Assembly (NCBI RefSeq): GCF_001659605.2
Contig: NC_035169.2
Span: forward strand, 3,958,110-4,022,109
Source of the DNA: Manihot esculenta
Lineage: Eukaryota; Streptophyta; Magnoliopsida; Malpighiales; Euphorbiaceae
Reading direction: 5' to 3'
Length of the DNA stretch: 64,000 nt
Below, in pieces: positions 21,201-33,121 of the stretch. The translations under genes were made by a program, and so were the position numbers. The number at the start of each line of letters is the position of its first letter. The stretch's first letter is position 1. The notes beneath the pieces are model-generated. The model was given only the letters and a program-made list of their open reading frames with translations, was not told the DNA's origin and made no database searches.

Positions 21201-24200
21201 TCAAAAAGTCATGCAATTACATTTACAGGTATAATAGGAAAAAAAAATTGGACTAATTCATTTTCTAGGAAAAGATAAGAAACTGGTCATAAGAAAAAAG
21301 CATAAACCATTGTCAAGCACATGCAATGACATTTAGATGTATAAAAAGAAAAAACATTTGGACAGACTCATTTTCTAGGGAAAAAAGCTACAAATATAAA
21401 CACAGCTAAGACTTGCCTTGGAAGAATTCATGGCAGCAGGAAGTAAAAGTTTTGAGTATAAAGCACGATAGAACCGGTCACTAACAATCTGGTTTTTGGA
21501 TGATATTTTATCAAGAAGCATTAAAGCCTGAACTCCAACATTGAAATTCTTTGAATGAACCTGTACAGTCAATATAAATGTTGGCACATGCTCCGTTAGA
21601 ATGGCAATGTCTGTTGATAACAAAATTACAACACTAATACTCTGTTTGCAACCTAAAATAACAAATAACAGGAATATTACCAGTCGGAAGAGCATTGGTG
21701 TTTGGACCTCAATAATGTCATCAGCCTCAGTGCTTGAAACGTAAGGAAATGCTCTATTTATACCCTGAAAAGGCCAGAAAAAGTAAGCATGCGTTTTGGA
21801 CCAGAGATTTAAAAACATGTCATAGAAATAATATAATAAGTAATAACAACAAAGTCTTAATCCAAACTAGCTGAGTGTCAGCTACATGGATATTTCTTGT
21901 CATTCAACTCTTGTTTGAAACCAATTCCATACCACATAATAGAGTTAGTAATGGTAGAAAAATTGAAAAAAGAAAACATTAGCTTAGTTCAATCTTATCC
22001 CATATCCAGTAATATTTATTTTAAAAAAAGAGAAGGTTTATACTGACTGTTAAAAGGGCCGATAGAAGACGTGAATCCATTTCGACATAAGATTCTGATG
22101 AACTTTCCACTTTGAGCTCCTTGACAGGACTAGAAGCATTTGTATCTTTTGCTTTGCCGCTTTTATCCATCTTTTGACTGTTTTCGGCCTCATTAATCAG
22201 CACCTGCAATTGTGATTTGTACACATTTTGGTTTTGCAACAATATTATCAACTGGCAAGCATGATTTGAAGTTTTAGCAATGTAACCATATGTCTAGTCA
22301 GAAGTAAACCTTTATCTAATAGGAAATAGACTCTTTAAATTAAGCAAAGTTAGGCAGATACAGAGATAAAACTTGGCATATATAAACTCATTGAATGAAG
22401 CAAAAATGTAAAATAAATGCAAAAGGCCATTAATACCTTGAATAGTGCAAAGTACACATCTACTAAACGTTTTGCAGCCTTTGGACCTTCTCCTTTATGA
22501 GACAGGCGAATCTGGCTCAAAAAGTTGACCTGCACATGTAGAAAGGAAGCTCAACACAGGTCACGGTGAAAACAAGTCAAATTGAATTTTGGTAGTAGTG
22601 TAGTTTGAGTTGAAAATACATATCAAATAGGACTAAAATATCATTTTATGCATGGCCAGAGAAGCCTACCACATAAACATGCACCTCCTAAAGCATAATT
22701 TTCAGGATCGGATAGCAAAGAGAAGTGCCTGAATTTTTTTGTACAATTTTATAAATCACTCTTAAGTACACATCTAGATCCAGATGTCTATACCTATTTA
22801 TTACCTAATAAAGAGAAAAGAGGTGCAAAAGTTTAGGGAAAGACTATAAACACAAGGGTAGATAATCTGCTCATCTTCCTTTCTTCTTCCCCCGTCCAGG
22901 TTCCTTTCTTTATGAGGAGAAACAATGATCAAATTAAAACAGAAAGAGTAGAACACTAAACACATATGTTGTAAATGTGTTCACATATCTATGAACTAAG
23001 AATGAATTTTCTCAGTGCCATCACAAAAGCAGGATGAGGACTTACAGCATGGTATTTTGCTCTTAGTCCCAAATGAGGTCGAAAAAGAAAAGAGTCCACT
23101 TCATCGATTACCACAGCCTGTATTAAAATATAGATAAGTTAGTCAACTAAATAAAATTCACGACAAAAATATAGAGGTTTAAGTGGCTATATTAGAAGAT
23201 GTACCTTCATATTTGGGTGGTCAGACAAAAGATTTGACAAGTGGAAGTCCGCATTGGATGCACCTCTATTTTGAGGATCACCTAGCTGCAATTAATCATA
23301 ATATAAGAACATGCCTGCATGTTAACTTCAAGAACCATAACAAACTCTGAATAAATAGCTTCAAGGAAAAAAGTCAGCGTTCAATTTTTAAGGGGCCTAA
23401 AGCCAACAGTAACTTACTTTGTTAACAAGGGCAGAAAGCAACCTGCGCTCCTGCTCTGATTTACTTTTCAACAATGCGTACATGGTCTGTGATCACAATC
23501 ATCAAATGAATTTGTTTCAGTGTAACATTATCATGCTCACTTGACCCAAATGTAATAAAAATTTTGGACGAATTGAAAGAAAACCATCATGGTTAATATT
23601 TGCTGATGAAGAAACAAGTTCGTTAAGGGTCATAAAGTACATGAATTTACATATATGAAGATGAGAATTGAGAAGGGACCCTGACGATGAGATGGATCAG
23701 ATGGATTGGCCATATCTCCCCATCTGTAATTAAAATACTTGGAAAGAGGGACTCAAATGGAAAATCATGGAAAAGCTCCATGTCTGTCTTAAGATGCATC
23801 AATTAGTGACCGACTTTTATATGAGCACAAACACACAAAGAGAACTGAATGGCAGAGACTAACCTTCAATGCCTTGTCTTTTAGTATGGGTAGCATATCT
23901 CTTGATGCTTCTTCAAGTGCAAAAACAAAACGTTCATACCTAAGATAAGTATGCAAGTTCATGTAAGAACAAGTAGGGCTACATAGTTGAGATAGAAGAC
24001 ATTAATAGTCAGGAAGACCAACAGAAGCATAAAATCACTTTTATGACCCACAGTTTCATAATATATGCCAGAAACCCCAACTTTATCAGATCTACATCCT
24101 AGAAAACAAGATGACGTCAATGCCTGAAAATTAAACATCAAGGAAAAAAAAAGATATATTGTTTTGATAGAAAAGCTTAAAAATATGAGTAATGCATAAG

Positions 24201-27200
24201 GTCTCTCTCAGATTTCAACAATTCTATTTTTCCAAAATTTACATTTCATAAATTTAAATTTCATAAATTTAAGTAATTGGAAATCATAACGACAAAAAAG
24301 TATTTTGTAATTCAATCAAACACAAAGATTTTTTTTTTTTTTTTCTTTGATGAAATAAAGTTGCCATATTCCATCCTAGGATACCAATTTTCCACGGTGT
24401 GTTTCACCCGGTTAGTGCAACAAGATTCTGCCTCACTCTAAAATCAGCATATATCCAAGGACGAAAATAGAAATATTATTTAAATGTGGACATGTAACAT
24501 AAAAAGGCAATTGTGGAATTTGCTTTAAGGTGCACTTGACTTGCAAAGACAATAAGGTATTACACTACAACAATCAATAATCAACAAGGAAGCATCTTCC
24601 AAAGAGTTAGACAAAAATATATACAAATGCACCTAACTGTGTCTGGTTGATACTTTAATAGTGTAATATGTAACTTCAAATTATTAGTTAGAATGAGGAA
24701 AAGGGCACATACATACACTGAGAGATCTACATATATCATTACCATAACCTCTGACCCATATGTAACAGAATATGAATGCTTAAATGAAATTAACCAAGTA
24801 ATGCAAATTCTTGTGTAATTCAGGCCACAAACAGATGATGTGCAATTAGCAATTAAATAATGAGAGCAAATAGAAAACACTACCTCTGCTTCAAGCAATC
24901 CTCCCAATACCAGAAAAGTAGGAGAGAATAGCCATCTTTTGTCTCAGGGAGATTATTTACAGGCCGCTGCAAAAGGGTCTTCAGCTTGCGATCAGGTAAT
25001 AAACTGGTTATGAGGAATAATCAGTATACCACTGAATCACATAAGCAGTAAATGTATAAAGGAAAATAGATACACCACTGAGTATTATGATTTATGATCA
25101 AACATTGAACCCGCTGAAATCCATAACTAAGAAGGAACACCTTATTATAGATTGTGGCCATGTCAGATCATATATCAGGATTTCAAACAAAAATCTCACC
25201 TACTATAGTTTGTGGCCATGTCAGATTATATATCAGGGTACCACAGAAAGAGACATTTTTACCTAGACACTCAAAGAGTGACTGTTAAATCGCAAGATAG
25301 TACCAACAGTCCAAAGTATCCAAAAAATAACTAATAGTGGATACTAACACTGTTTGTAAAGAAGTATTTGTTGGAGGTAAGATATAGGTTTTTTAAGTAT
25401 AGAGTTGTTTGGGAAGAAAGCTTTTTTTTCAAGGAAGTAAGGTTTTGACGGGTTTTAAACCTCTAAAAATATCACTTTTTTTCAATCCAAGAAATTGGTG
25501 GGTTAGAGAGGTTTTGATACCTTACCCTACTTTACTTAAAAACAGCCCATATTCACTCCATCTAAACACACACTGTAAGAGGCAAGGGCTATTGAACATG
25601 AACAGACCTCACAGAAAAAAATATTTTATGAAGTCACATGCAATGGTAACCGCTTAACATCCAACATGTAAAAGAGAAAGCAAAAGAACAAGATGGTAAG
25701 ACTAGTATAATAATGGTAACCTTGAAATAAAAAGCTCTTTTAATGCTTCAAATCCTGTCAAAGCGTGGCGCTTTCCCACTTTTGATGTTACCATTCCTGC
25801 AACAAATATTAATTTCAATGAGGACATGGAAAAAGCATTTGCATCTGTAGTCAACAAAGTAGAAGCATTTTTAATGTAAGGACACTATGCTCCTTAACAA
25901 TTATCAAGTATAAATCAAGAACAAAAAGAGATGAGGTAATGCCACCAAAATACGGTGCATGGCTGTGGTACTCACAACAAATAGAGACTTCAACATAAAG
26001 GTGATTTGAGAAATCATCGAGTAAAATAATAAACCCAATTCCTTCCCCTCATAGAAACCCCAAATTAGGGAAAGCACCTTTAATGTAACAGAGGGTCCAA
26101 ACCCCAATCTCCAATCCACTTCCCCTCCATCACAAAATTGATTGAAAAAAGAGCATATACCATAAGAATCTGGCCTTACAAGATGGTACTTGAATACTTA
26201 TCTAACAGCACTTCCTCTGAAAAAACCCTTTACCACGACCCAAAAGAATATAGATGGACATACCACCATAGGTAATCAAAGACCTGTATTCTGTATCCTA
26301 CCTTCAATTAAACAAGGTTATTGATCATGAGGATGTATCTAAATAGCAGACAGCTCCAGAGATTTAGTAACAGCATTCTTTCGCTAAATAGGCCTATACA
26401 GAATCGATAAGCTTTTTTTCATGAATCCTTCATCCATAATTCTCGTGTATTCCTTCTCTCCATAATCTTCAACATAACCAATAAACTACCGCAAAATTTA
26501 AAGCAAATTTTGTTATTCAAAACTTCTGTATCCATGTCAAACTGTAAGAAACAAATTTCCACCATAATTGAATCACATAGTTTATGACTGACAGGATCAA
26601 GAATTTAACTGCAAATAAATAAATAAATAAAAGATTAAAAAAAGAGATTCACTTACCTATAAGTGCATCAAGTGACCTTAAATTGGCAATGGGATTATCC
26701 CCAACAAGCACAGAAAAAGCAGACACCTTATCAGCAGCTGTGCCAGACCTCTGAGTAGTTACCACCATCTTAATATCCCCACTCTGCCCTCTACTTTGCT
26801 CATAATCTTGTGAATACTGCCACATGAGCCTCTCCCCTAATTCTTTCTTCTTCTCCACCACGCCCTTCCACTCCTCCACCGCCATCTTCAACTCCAACTT
26901 GCTCTTCCCTTCACCCAATACTTTCTTCTCAAACTCCATTGCATCCTCATGCCACGCACCCAATGCACTAGCCTTTACTAAAGGCAGCTTTGGGAGGTTC
27001 TTGTACTTGTCAAATGCTCTTGTACTGCTGTTGCTTTTGTTATTATCATCGAGTGATAAAACTGGAGGCTTCGGTACTGGATTTTTCTTGGGTTTTTTGT
27101 CAAACTGCGATTTCTTCTCATTTTTGTGAGATTTATCATCCTTGTTTTTGAAATTTCTGCCCTTCTCCGAGCTCTTATGGAATTGGACCTTGGGAGCGCT

Positions 27201-27446
27201 TTCGTTTTCATCACCATTCAGGGTTTTATCGAGTTTGGTTCTTTGCTTTGAGGATTTTGGTTTCTTCAAAGCACCTGATTTTCGAAAATCAGCATCGTTG
27301 AAACCAGATGAGGATGGGAGAGAAGAAGAAGAGAGGCCGAGTGAGGAAGCAAAAGTGGCGACCTCAGATTTCAAGAGCTCCACATTGTTTTTCTGCCTAG
27401 CTTTGTCGTTTGATGGCTTTGAAGTTGAAGGCTTTGATATCGCCAT
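18279..27446 (-). CDS. SWA2: NOC1/Mak21/CEBPZ-type ribosome biogenesis factor, SLOW WALKER2 ortholog (16 exons)
   Basis: Exons read from splice signals: 26657-27446, 25721-25796, 24884-25003, 23864-23939, 23418-23486, 23205-23285, 23046-23117, 22437-22529, 22048-22203, 21681-21764, 21417-21560, 20523-20612, 20018-20100, 19542-19913, 19069-19291, 18279-18926. They sum to 3,177 bp (1,058 residues) with all phases matching. The N-terminus is Lys/Ser-rich. A conserved start of the core (GMVTSKVGKRHALTGFEAL) follows, then the CBF/Mak21 domain (about 510-825, with MLLDKISSKNQIVSDRFYRA, LQQPPQYACGCLFLLSEVL and HPSVATMARTLL). The C-terminal ~200 residues are acidic and Lys-rich. Family knowledge: nucleolar protein that works with NOC2 in 60S pre-ribosome maturation; the Arabidopsis ortholog is needed for gametophyte cell cycles. 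Intron 11 uses a GC donor. Exon 13 may use an upstream acceptor after 20169, adding 23 residues in frame. Confidence 0.93.
21411..21416 (-). promoter_or_regulatory. GC donor of SWA2 intron 11
   Basis: Exon 11 ends AAG and the intron begins GCAAGT. The next exon starts GCAGAAATG after a normal CAG acceptor. Shifting the junction would break the conserved NSSKAEMF reading, so this is a GC-AG intron. Confidence 0.8.
25138..25250. repeat. Direct duplication in SWA2 intron 2
   Basis: Two adjacent copies of a segment containing TGTGGCCATGTCAGAT and ATATATCAGG, about 60 bp apart, within the intron 25004-25720. Confidence 0.6.
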
Positions 27447-28998
27447 TGTTGTCGCTGCATACGGGCAGGAAAGGTTTTGATTTTAAGTAGGGTTTTAGCT
27501 TAAAATCCAACAGAGAAGACAAGGCTAATTTTCATCCCAAGTCCCCCTACTTTGTGTATATTTTAATTTGGCCACCTAAATTCAAGTTATTTATTAAGAC
27601 TACCTCGCTTTCAATTTTACTATTGTTAAAATACTTATTTAACTATTTTAGGATGAACACAAATAAATTATTTTTATCTCTTTTTCTATTTAAATATATT
27701 TTTTATTTACACTGATAAATATAGAAAAATTTACTATTTAATTTTGAAATATTATTATTATTATTATTATTAAGTTAGTTTTTATATTTTTAAAAATAAA
27801 TTAAAACATCTTTATTTTTTTTAAATTTATTAAAATATTTTTATTATTTCTTTTTGTTAATAAAATAATTTTTTTTTTCATCTTTCTCTTTATAAAAGAA
27901 AAAAAAAAGAAGAACAAAGGAAAAGAAGACGATGATAATAAAAAAAATTGTCTTCTTCTCTGTTTTAAAAAAGAAAAAAAACTGAAGTAAAAGAGAAAGG
28001 AATGATTTGGTATTTTATTATATTTTTAATAGAAAAAATATATGGAAGAATAATTTCGTTAATAAAGAAAAAATATAATAACATTTTAATAAATTTTTAA
28101 AAATATAAGAATTGACTTGTTAATAATAATAATATTTAATTATTAAATTATAAATTTCTTTTAAATAAATATTAATTAAGTATTATTAAAATTTTAATAA
28201 TTAATTTATTAACTTTTTAAAATTTTTGATATCTTTTTTATAGGCAGTAGGTAATAGATTTTTGAAATATTTTTATAAATTAATTTATTTTAATTTTAAT
28301 ATGAATTATATCTTATTAAATACTATTATAAATTTTAATATTGTTGTTATTGATTATAATAAGCAAAGGTTATGAATAATAAAATAATACAAATGAACCT
28401 ACATAATTTTAAAATATTTTTTATTTTTATTCATTTATTTAAATTTGGGTAATTTTTTATAAGGGGAAAAGGAGGAGAAACTGATTGGATGAAATATGGA
28501 GGTGAATAAATAATTTTCTTTTTATTTGGAAGGGAAACAAAAGGAAGAAAAAGGAAGAGCAAGCAGTAAAACAAGGAAGGAAAGCATTCATATGTTGTGG
28601 GTGGGCTGAATATTCAATCTGATTTAGTTTAAAATCGTATTAAATTGAAGAAATAAAAAATTAAAATGTTAGTATTTATAAAAATTAAATTAAATTAATT
28701 TTAAATAGAAATTAAATTAATTTAATTCGATTCAATTTAATTTAATTGGTTAGATTTTTTAATAAAATTTTTTATTTTTTATATATTATTTTAATATTTT
28801 AAAATTTAATTAAAATATTTTAATTTTAATTATGATTTAATTTATTGATATTATTAAAAATAATATATTATTATTATTAATCAGTTCGGTTTAATTTTTT
28901 TAATTTTTTTATCAAAATCAAATTGAATCGAAATAATCTAAATTTTTAAAAACTAGATTAAAATATTGATGATCGTTATAGGTTAGAATATCGCTTTC
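27447..28998. other. 5' flank of SWA2 and AT-rich spacer
   Basis: The first ~100 bases should hold the SWA2 5' untranslated region and promoter, but no convincing TATA box stands out. Beyond that lies extremely AT-rich sequence with an ATT microsatellite (about 27750-27770), purine runs and, at about 28620-28960, an A/T-biased block with TTCGGTTTAATTT-type motifs resembling the degenerate ends of hAT-like repeats. No gene. Confidence 0.5.
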
Positions 28999-29164
28999 AT
29001 GTTTTTTTCTTTTAATTTAAGGTCTCCAATGATGCTTCAAGATTTTTTTTTTTTTTTTGCTGTTAATCTAGTTTTTATTTTAAGCGCTGGTGCCCTTGAA
29101 GGCCGCAGAGCGAGAGTCTTTGGACATGGGCACCATCGCCTGAGAAGCAGCAGGGCAGCAGTTT

Positions 29165-29206
29165 GGCATGCTACAGTGGGGAAATGGCATGCTACAGTGG
29201 GGAAAT
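29165..29206. repeat. 21-bp tandem duplication
   Basis: Two exact copies of GGCATGCTACAGTGGGGAAA(T) followed by a partial third. Confidence 0.8.
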
Positions 29207-29218
29207 GGCATGAAAAAT

Positions 29219-30242
29219 CTCAAGGGTCACGTCCGCCACTAATCGACCAGCCTTGAAGGCCTCCAGCGTGGCATTCATGTTCTCCCTGGACATGATAAAG
29301 TTCCTAGAAGGCTTGATTTTATCCATCAGTACAGAAGAAGTTGAAAAGACAAAAACAACTCAAGTTAAAGCTAAACAAAGGAAAAGGAAAAAGAAAAAGG
29401 CCGAAGAAAAAGGCAAAACATCAATAAACGAATATCAGCTTCCTGGCAATCTCGAAAACTAGATACGAACAGTTTGTTTTGGTCCATCAGGGTCAGCCGA
29501 GGAAGGTCATTACAACCCTAGGGAACCTCCCTCCAGGAGAGATCAATATCCCAATTGATCCCAGAGCCTTCCTTCAGCTTTACCACCACAAAAGCCTCAA
29601 CCCAGCCCTTAATCGAGTCTTTGTACCCTGAGAATAGAGACAATTTCCCCAAAGAGCAAAGTAGTAGAATTCATGATTTGCCTGAACCAAACAGAAAAAA
29701 GTAGAAAACAAAGCAGCAGAAGGGGCAAAACCTAGTACAAGCTAACTGACTCAAAGGAGCACATGAAGAGGATGAAATTTGGAGAAAACATGTGAGGGGT
29801 CACTCCAAAGTGACAAAAAACCTCGATAAAGAAGGGAGAAAAGGAAAAGGTTAAACCGAAATCGCGTTGCTTGACATAGAAGATCAAGCTATGATCTTGC
29901 TGGGTCCATCAAATCCGCCGGCGGAGGAACAATAAGAACAATCCTCTCATTGCGATATGAAAATCTAATACTGTAGATGGAGGTGTCTAAGTAGTCGGGA
30001 GAAAAGAAATTGGTAAGAGTGGTAGAGGTAATAGTGGACCTCAAAGCCACGACATCGGGAATTCTAACGGCAGACATTAGGAAAAAGAAGACGTACCTTA
30101 GAGAAATTTTATAGACGAAAGGAAAGACGGAGTAGAGAAAGCATAGCGAGAAAAAGAGCCTGGAGAGAAATGGAAAATTCGAATTTGAAAAGAGTAAAGG
30201 TAAAGAAGAAACGTTTTGACAGAAGTCTCTATCTAGGGTCAT
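29219..30242 (-). pseudogene. Antisense ORF of a Tat-type gypsy element (gypsy-type 'transposase_28'-like domain)
   Basis: A minus-strand frame open at 29889-30242, likely starting at 30077 (MSAVRIPDVVALR), that continues past a stop as recognisable sequence. The motif PPPADLMDPARS, then FRFNLSFSPFFIEVFCHFGV, resembles the plant 'putative gypsy-type transposon' domain (PF04195-like: PPPG..., aromatic/leucine stretch ending in a YG-like motif). At the far end an amphipathic tail (NMNATLEAFKAGRL) is visible near 29230-29290. It lies antisense to, and just upstream of, a plus-strand polypurine tract and LTR (30293 onward). That is the position of the known antisense ORFs of Tat-lineage retrotransposons. 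The assignment is by eye. Confidence 0.5.
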
Positions 30243-30292
30243 GCGATCATAATTGAGATCTAGGGATTTGCCCCCTCAATAATGGAATAACT

Positions 30293-30314
30293 ACTGAGGA
30301 GGTAAAGGGGCACT
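30293..30314 (+). promoter_or_regulatory. Polypurine tract of the Tat-like element
   Basis: A purine-rich stretch containing GAGGAGGTAAAGGGGCA immediately before the TGATGACTGC start of the LTR. Confidence 0.5.
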
Positions 30315-30787
30315 TGATGACTGCTGAGCCTCTGGCATCCGAGCTTAAGTTGAGCCCTGAAGAAAGATACGGACCCAGAGCCCTCTGGAGCCCATTAAGT
30401 AGGTCAATTCGCCAACATCATGCCCAACCCGCGCCTAAGGCAGGCTGGGCTGCCTGAAAGTTCGGACTTGCTAGAAGGGAGCCTATCTCGCATAATGTGA
30501 CGGGGAACAGGAGAGCAAGCCCAGTTATGCTACGGTCCTACCACCATGCACGCCGGAAGAAAATTAAATGGTCGTCTAACGAGTGTAGGCAGGCAGGTAC
30601 CGTACGTATGGCTCTGCGTGATAGGGACAGGTGACACTATAACAAGGTGGCAGTTATACGTTAGTAGAGGACAAGAGAAAAATGAATAAAAGCGGGAAAC
30701 GTGACCCTCCACACTAAGCTTACACACACTCTCAGAAACCCTATTTTCTCTGGATCTCAAAACATCATAGAATAAATAGGACATTTC
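30315..30787 (+). repeat. 3' LTR (partial) of a Tat-like gypsy element
   Basis: GC-richer than its surroundings, beginning TGATGACTGCTGAG. It has a promoter-like GAATAAAAGCGGG region near 30685 followed by a CT-rich leader (CACACTCTCAGAAACCC). The right end is lost, with sequence changing to AT-rich spacer near 30787. There is no second LTR in the window. Confidence 0.45.
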
Positions 30788-32250
30788 CCAGGGTGATAAA
30801 TCCTATCTCAATCATATAAATATCTTTATATAATTTCTAATATATTCAATTCATCCCCATTTGTTACTCATGAATCAAGCAACGTGTAAAATGAATCAAA
30901 ACATAAAAGTCCCTATATAATATTATTTATTGATTTCAAGTCAAAATATCACTTATACAACCATCACTTGAATAATCCATAAACACATGCTATTTTCTAT
31001 ATATTTCTTAAGCCGGTCCGTCCAGTGCACTTATCATTGCCCAATCATGATAAAAATATCAACCAGAAATATTTAGAGATATTATTTAAATGCAATTAGA
31101 ATCTCACAATTATAATCACATTATAATTTTTTTTGTATAATAATAGTCTCATGAATTTTTTTATTTAAATTTCAATTAAATTATTATTAAAAATAAATAA
31201 CTGTCTTTATAAAATTGTATTTAAATACTTAAAATACACAAAGAATAATATCTAATTACAACCAACAGATTTTTTGTACGGCATATTACTAATATGTTAT
31301 TATTTTAGGAATTCAAGAGATTTATTGAATATCATAAATAGACAATATATTGCTAATTAATCTAAGTAAATACGTAATTATTTAATTTGGTTAATATAAA
31401 TATTAATTAGCATATTTATTTATATTAAAAAACTAATTGATTTGATTTAAATAATTCGCTTGTAATTATTGATCAAGTTTGGATTCATCTCTCCTTGAAG
31501 CAATTAATTACTTAAATCTACACGCTTGATGGGATTATTAATTCATTAAGAATTAATTTAAGACTATTTGGATTAATTTAATCTTAAGAAAAAATTGATG
31601 AGATTTACTTGTTTGAACACTATAACCAAATAATGGACAATTAAATTAACCATCTTTTAAATTAATAATGAACCGAAAATCTCTCAATTTTAATTATCTT
31701 CAGCTGAGTTTTTTATTTGATTATTTATTTCATCATCCAATTACATTATTTTTCTTTAGTCTTTCTTAAAAATAATTTATTCAATAAAAAATCTTTTGTT
31801 TCTTTTTTTATTTTAAACGGTTCTTTTTTTCTTACTTGTTATAAAAATTAAACAATTTTAAAATTTCTGTAAAATCGACATTTATTTACACTATCTATAA
31901 AAACTATTAAATAAAAAAAAAGAATAATCAATTTTAATTATGGATTCAACGCCCATCAATATCATTGGTTATCAAATTTAATATTCAGGATATGACCATA
32001 CTGTCTGACATATTCCATGTCTAAAAGTCAGAAGAATCCTCCTTGAGTAAAACACATTTTCCATTTGCAAAACCTAACTTGTCCTTAGCACTGCTACTAT
32101 GAGCATTGATCTAGTCCAGGAAAGGTAATTTTCATCGATTAAAGAAGCACTAACTAGATTCATGCCTAGATTATCCAAGCTCTGCAATGTCCATTCTTGA
32201 GAGTTGCATTTTTTCTAGTCATTCTTACTTGATTCACAAGGAAGGCAATC
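30788..32250. other. AT-rich spacer with copia-like scraps at its end
   Basis: No gene visible. The last ~200 bp (about 32040-32250) precede a minus-strand primer site and may be the remnant of a copia gag leader, but no domain is readable. Confidence 0.45.
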
Positions 32251-32254
32251 GCCT

Positions 32255-32675
32255 GAGCTCTAATACCATGAACATAAACGGTTGCAAGATGGAACAGTAG
32301 ATCTAACAGAACTTAGAGAGAAAGTTATTTTGGAATTTACAAAGAAAACATGACTTTTATTGATACATTTCACAGTTACTATCTCGTATATATACAGGTA
32401 CAAAGCTTCTATATTACTTTAGAATGATCTATGCAAGCTAAGCTAACATCTTCCCACCAATCACAACTATCTTCAACTCCTAGTTACTCCTTCTTAACAA
32501 CCATCTTCAATTGCTTATAGAACACAAAGACTGGGCTCTTCAATTGATTTGATTTAAAATATTTTTTATTCTCTTCTTAAAGAAATTCTATAGTTGTATA
32601 GAATTTCATTGGTTTTATATCAATCTTGAAATCTGCCATATTCCTAACCAACAACATAGTGGACATAATTTCTTA
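32255..32675 (-). mobile_element. Ty1/copia 5' LTR remnant with primer site
   Basis: On the minus strand TGGTATTAGAGCTC (32255-32268) is an initiator-Met-type primer site adjoining an LTR-like end. The LTR would run from 32269 to roughly 32675, where the sequence ends AACAACA. The right boundary is uncertain and no target duplication was found. Confidence 0.4.
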
Positions 32676-33121
32676 AAAAACAATGATCTAAGTACAAAGT
32701 ATTTTCTGTTCTTATAGTTATTTGTTCTAACATTAATCATAGAAGTAAAAATATATATATATTATGGTAAAATCACTTACAAAGCCTATCCAATTGGTAG
32801 TGCAAAACTCCCATAGAAAACTACATTATATGTTAAAATAGAAAATATTTATCTAAATCGAATCTACATAGTGAAATTCACATAAAATTTTATATATTCA
32901 CGTTATACATTTATATCAGAGTTCAAATCTTCACCCTCTATCTTCATTCTCATTCTCTTATAAAAAAAATTGATTTATTATACGTCATATTACATTAGCA
33001 TTTTTGAAATATAAAATTGAAATAACATAAATAAATTATTAATAAATTATTATATATTACATAAAATTCACCATAATCATTCATAATATATATCTGGTAA
33101 ATTTCTCCCAATGGCATGGAA

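Noticed and set aside
24330..24470. Poly-T run and adjacent sequence in SWA2 intron 3 resembling a SINE or retroposon tail
   Set aside because: No A or B box and no target duplication that I can find.
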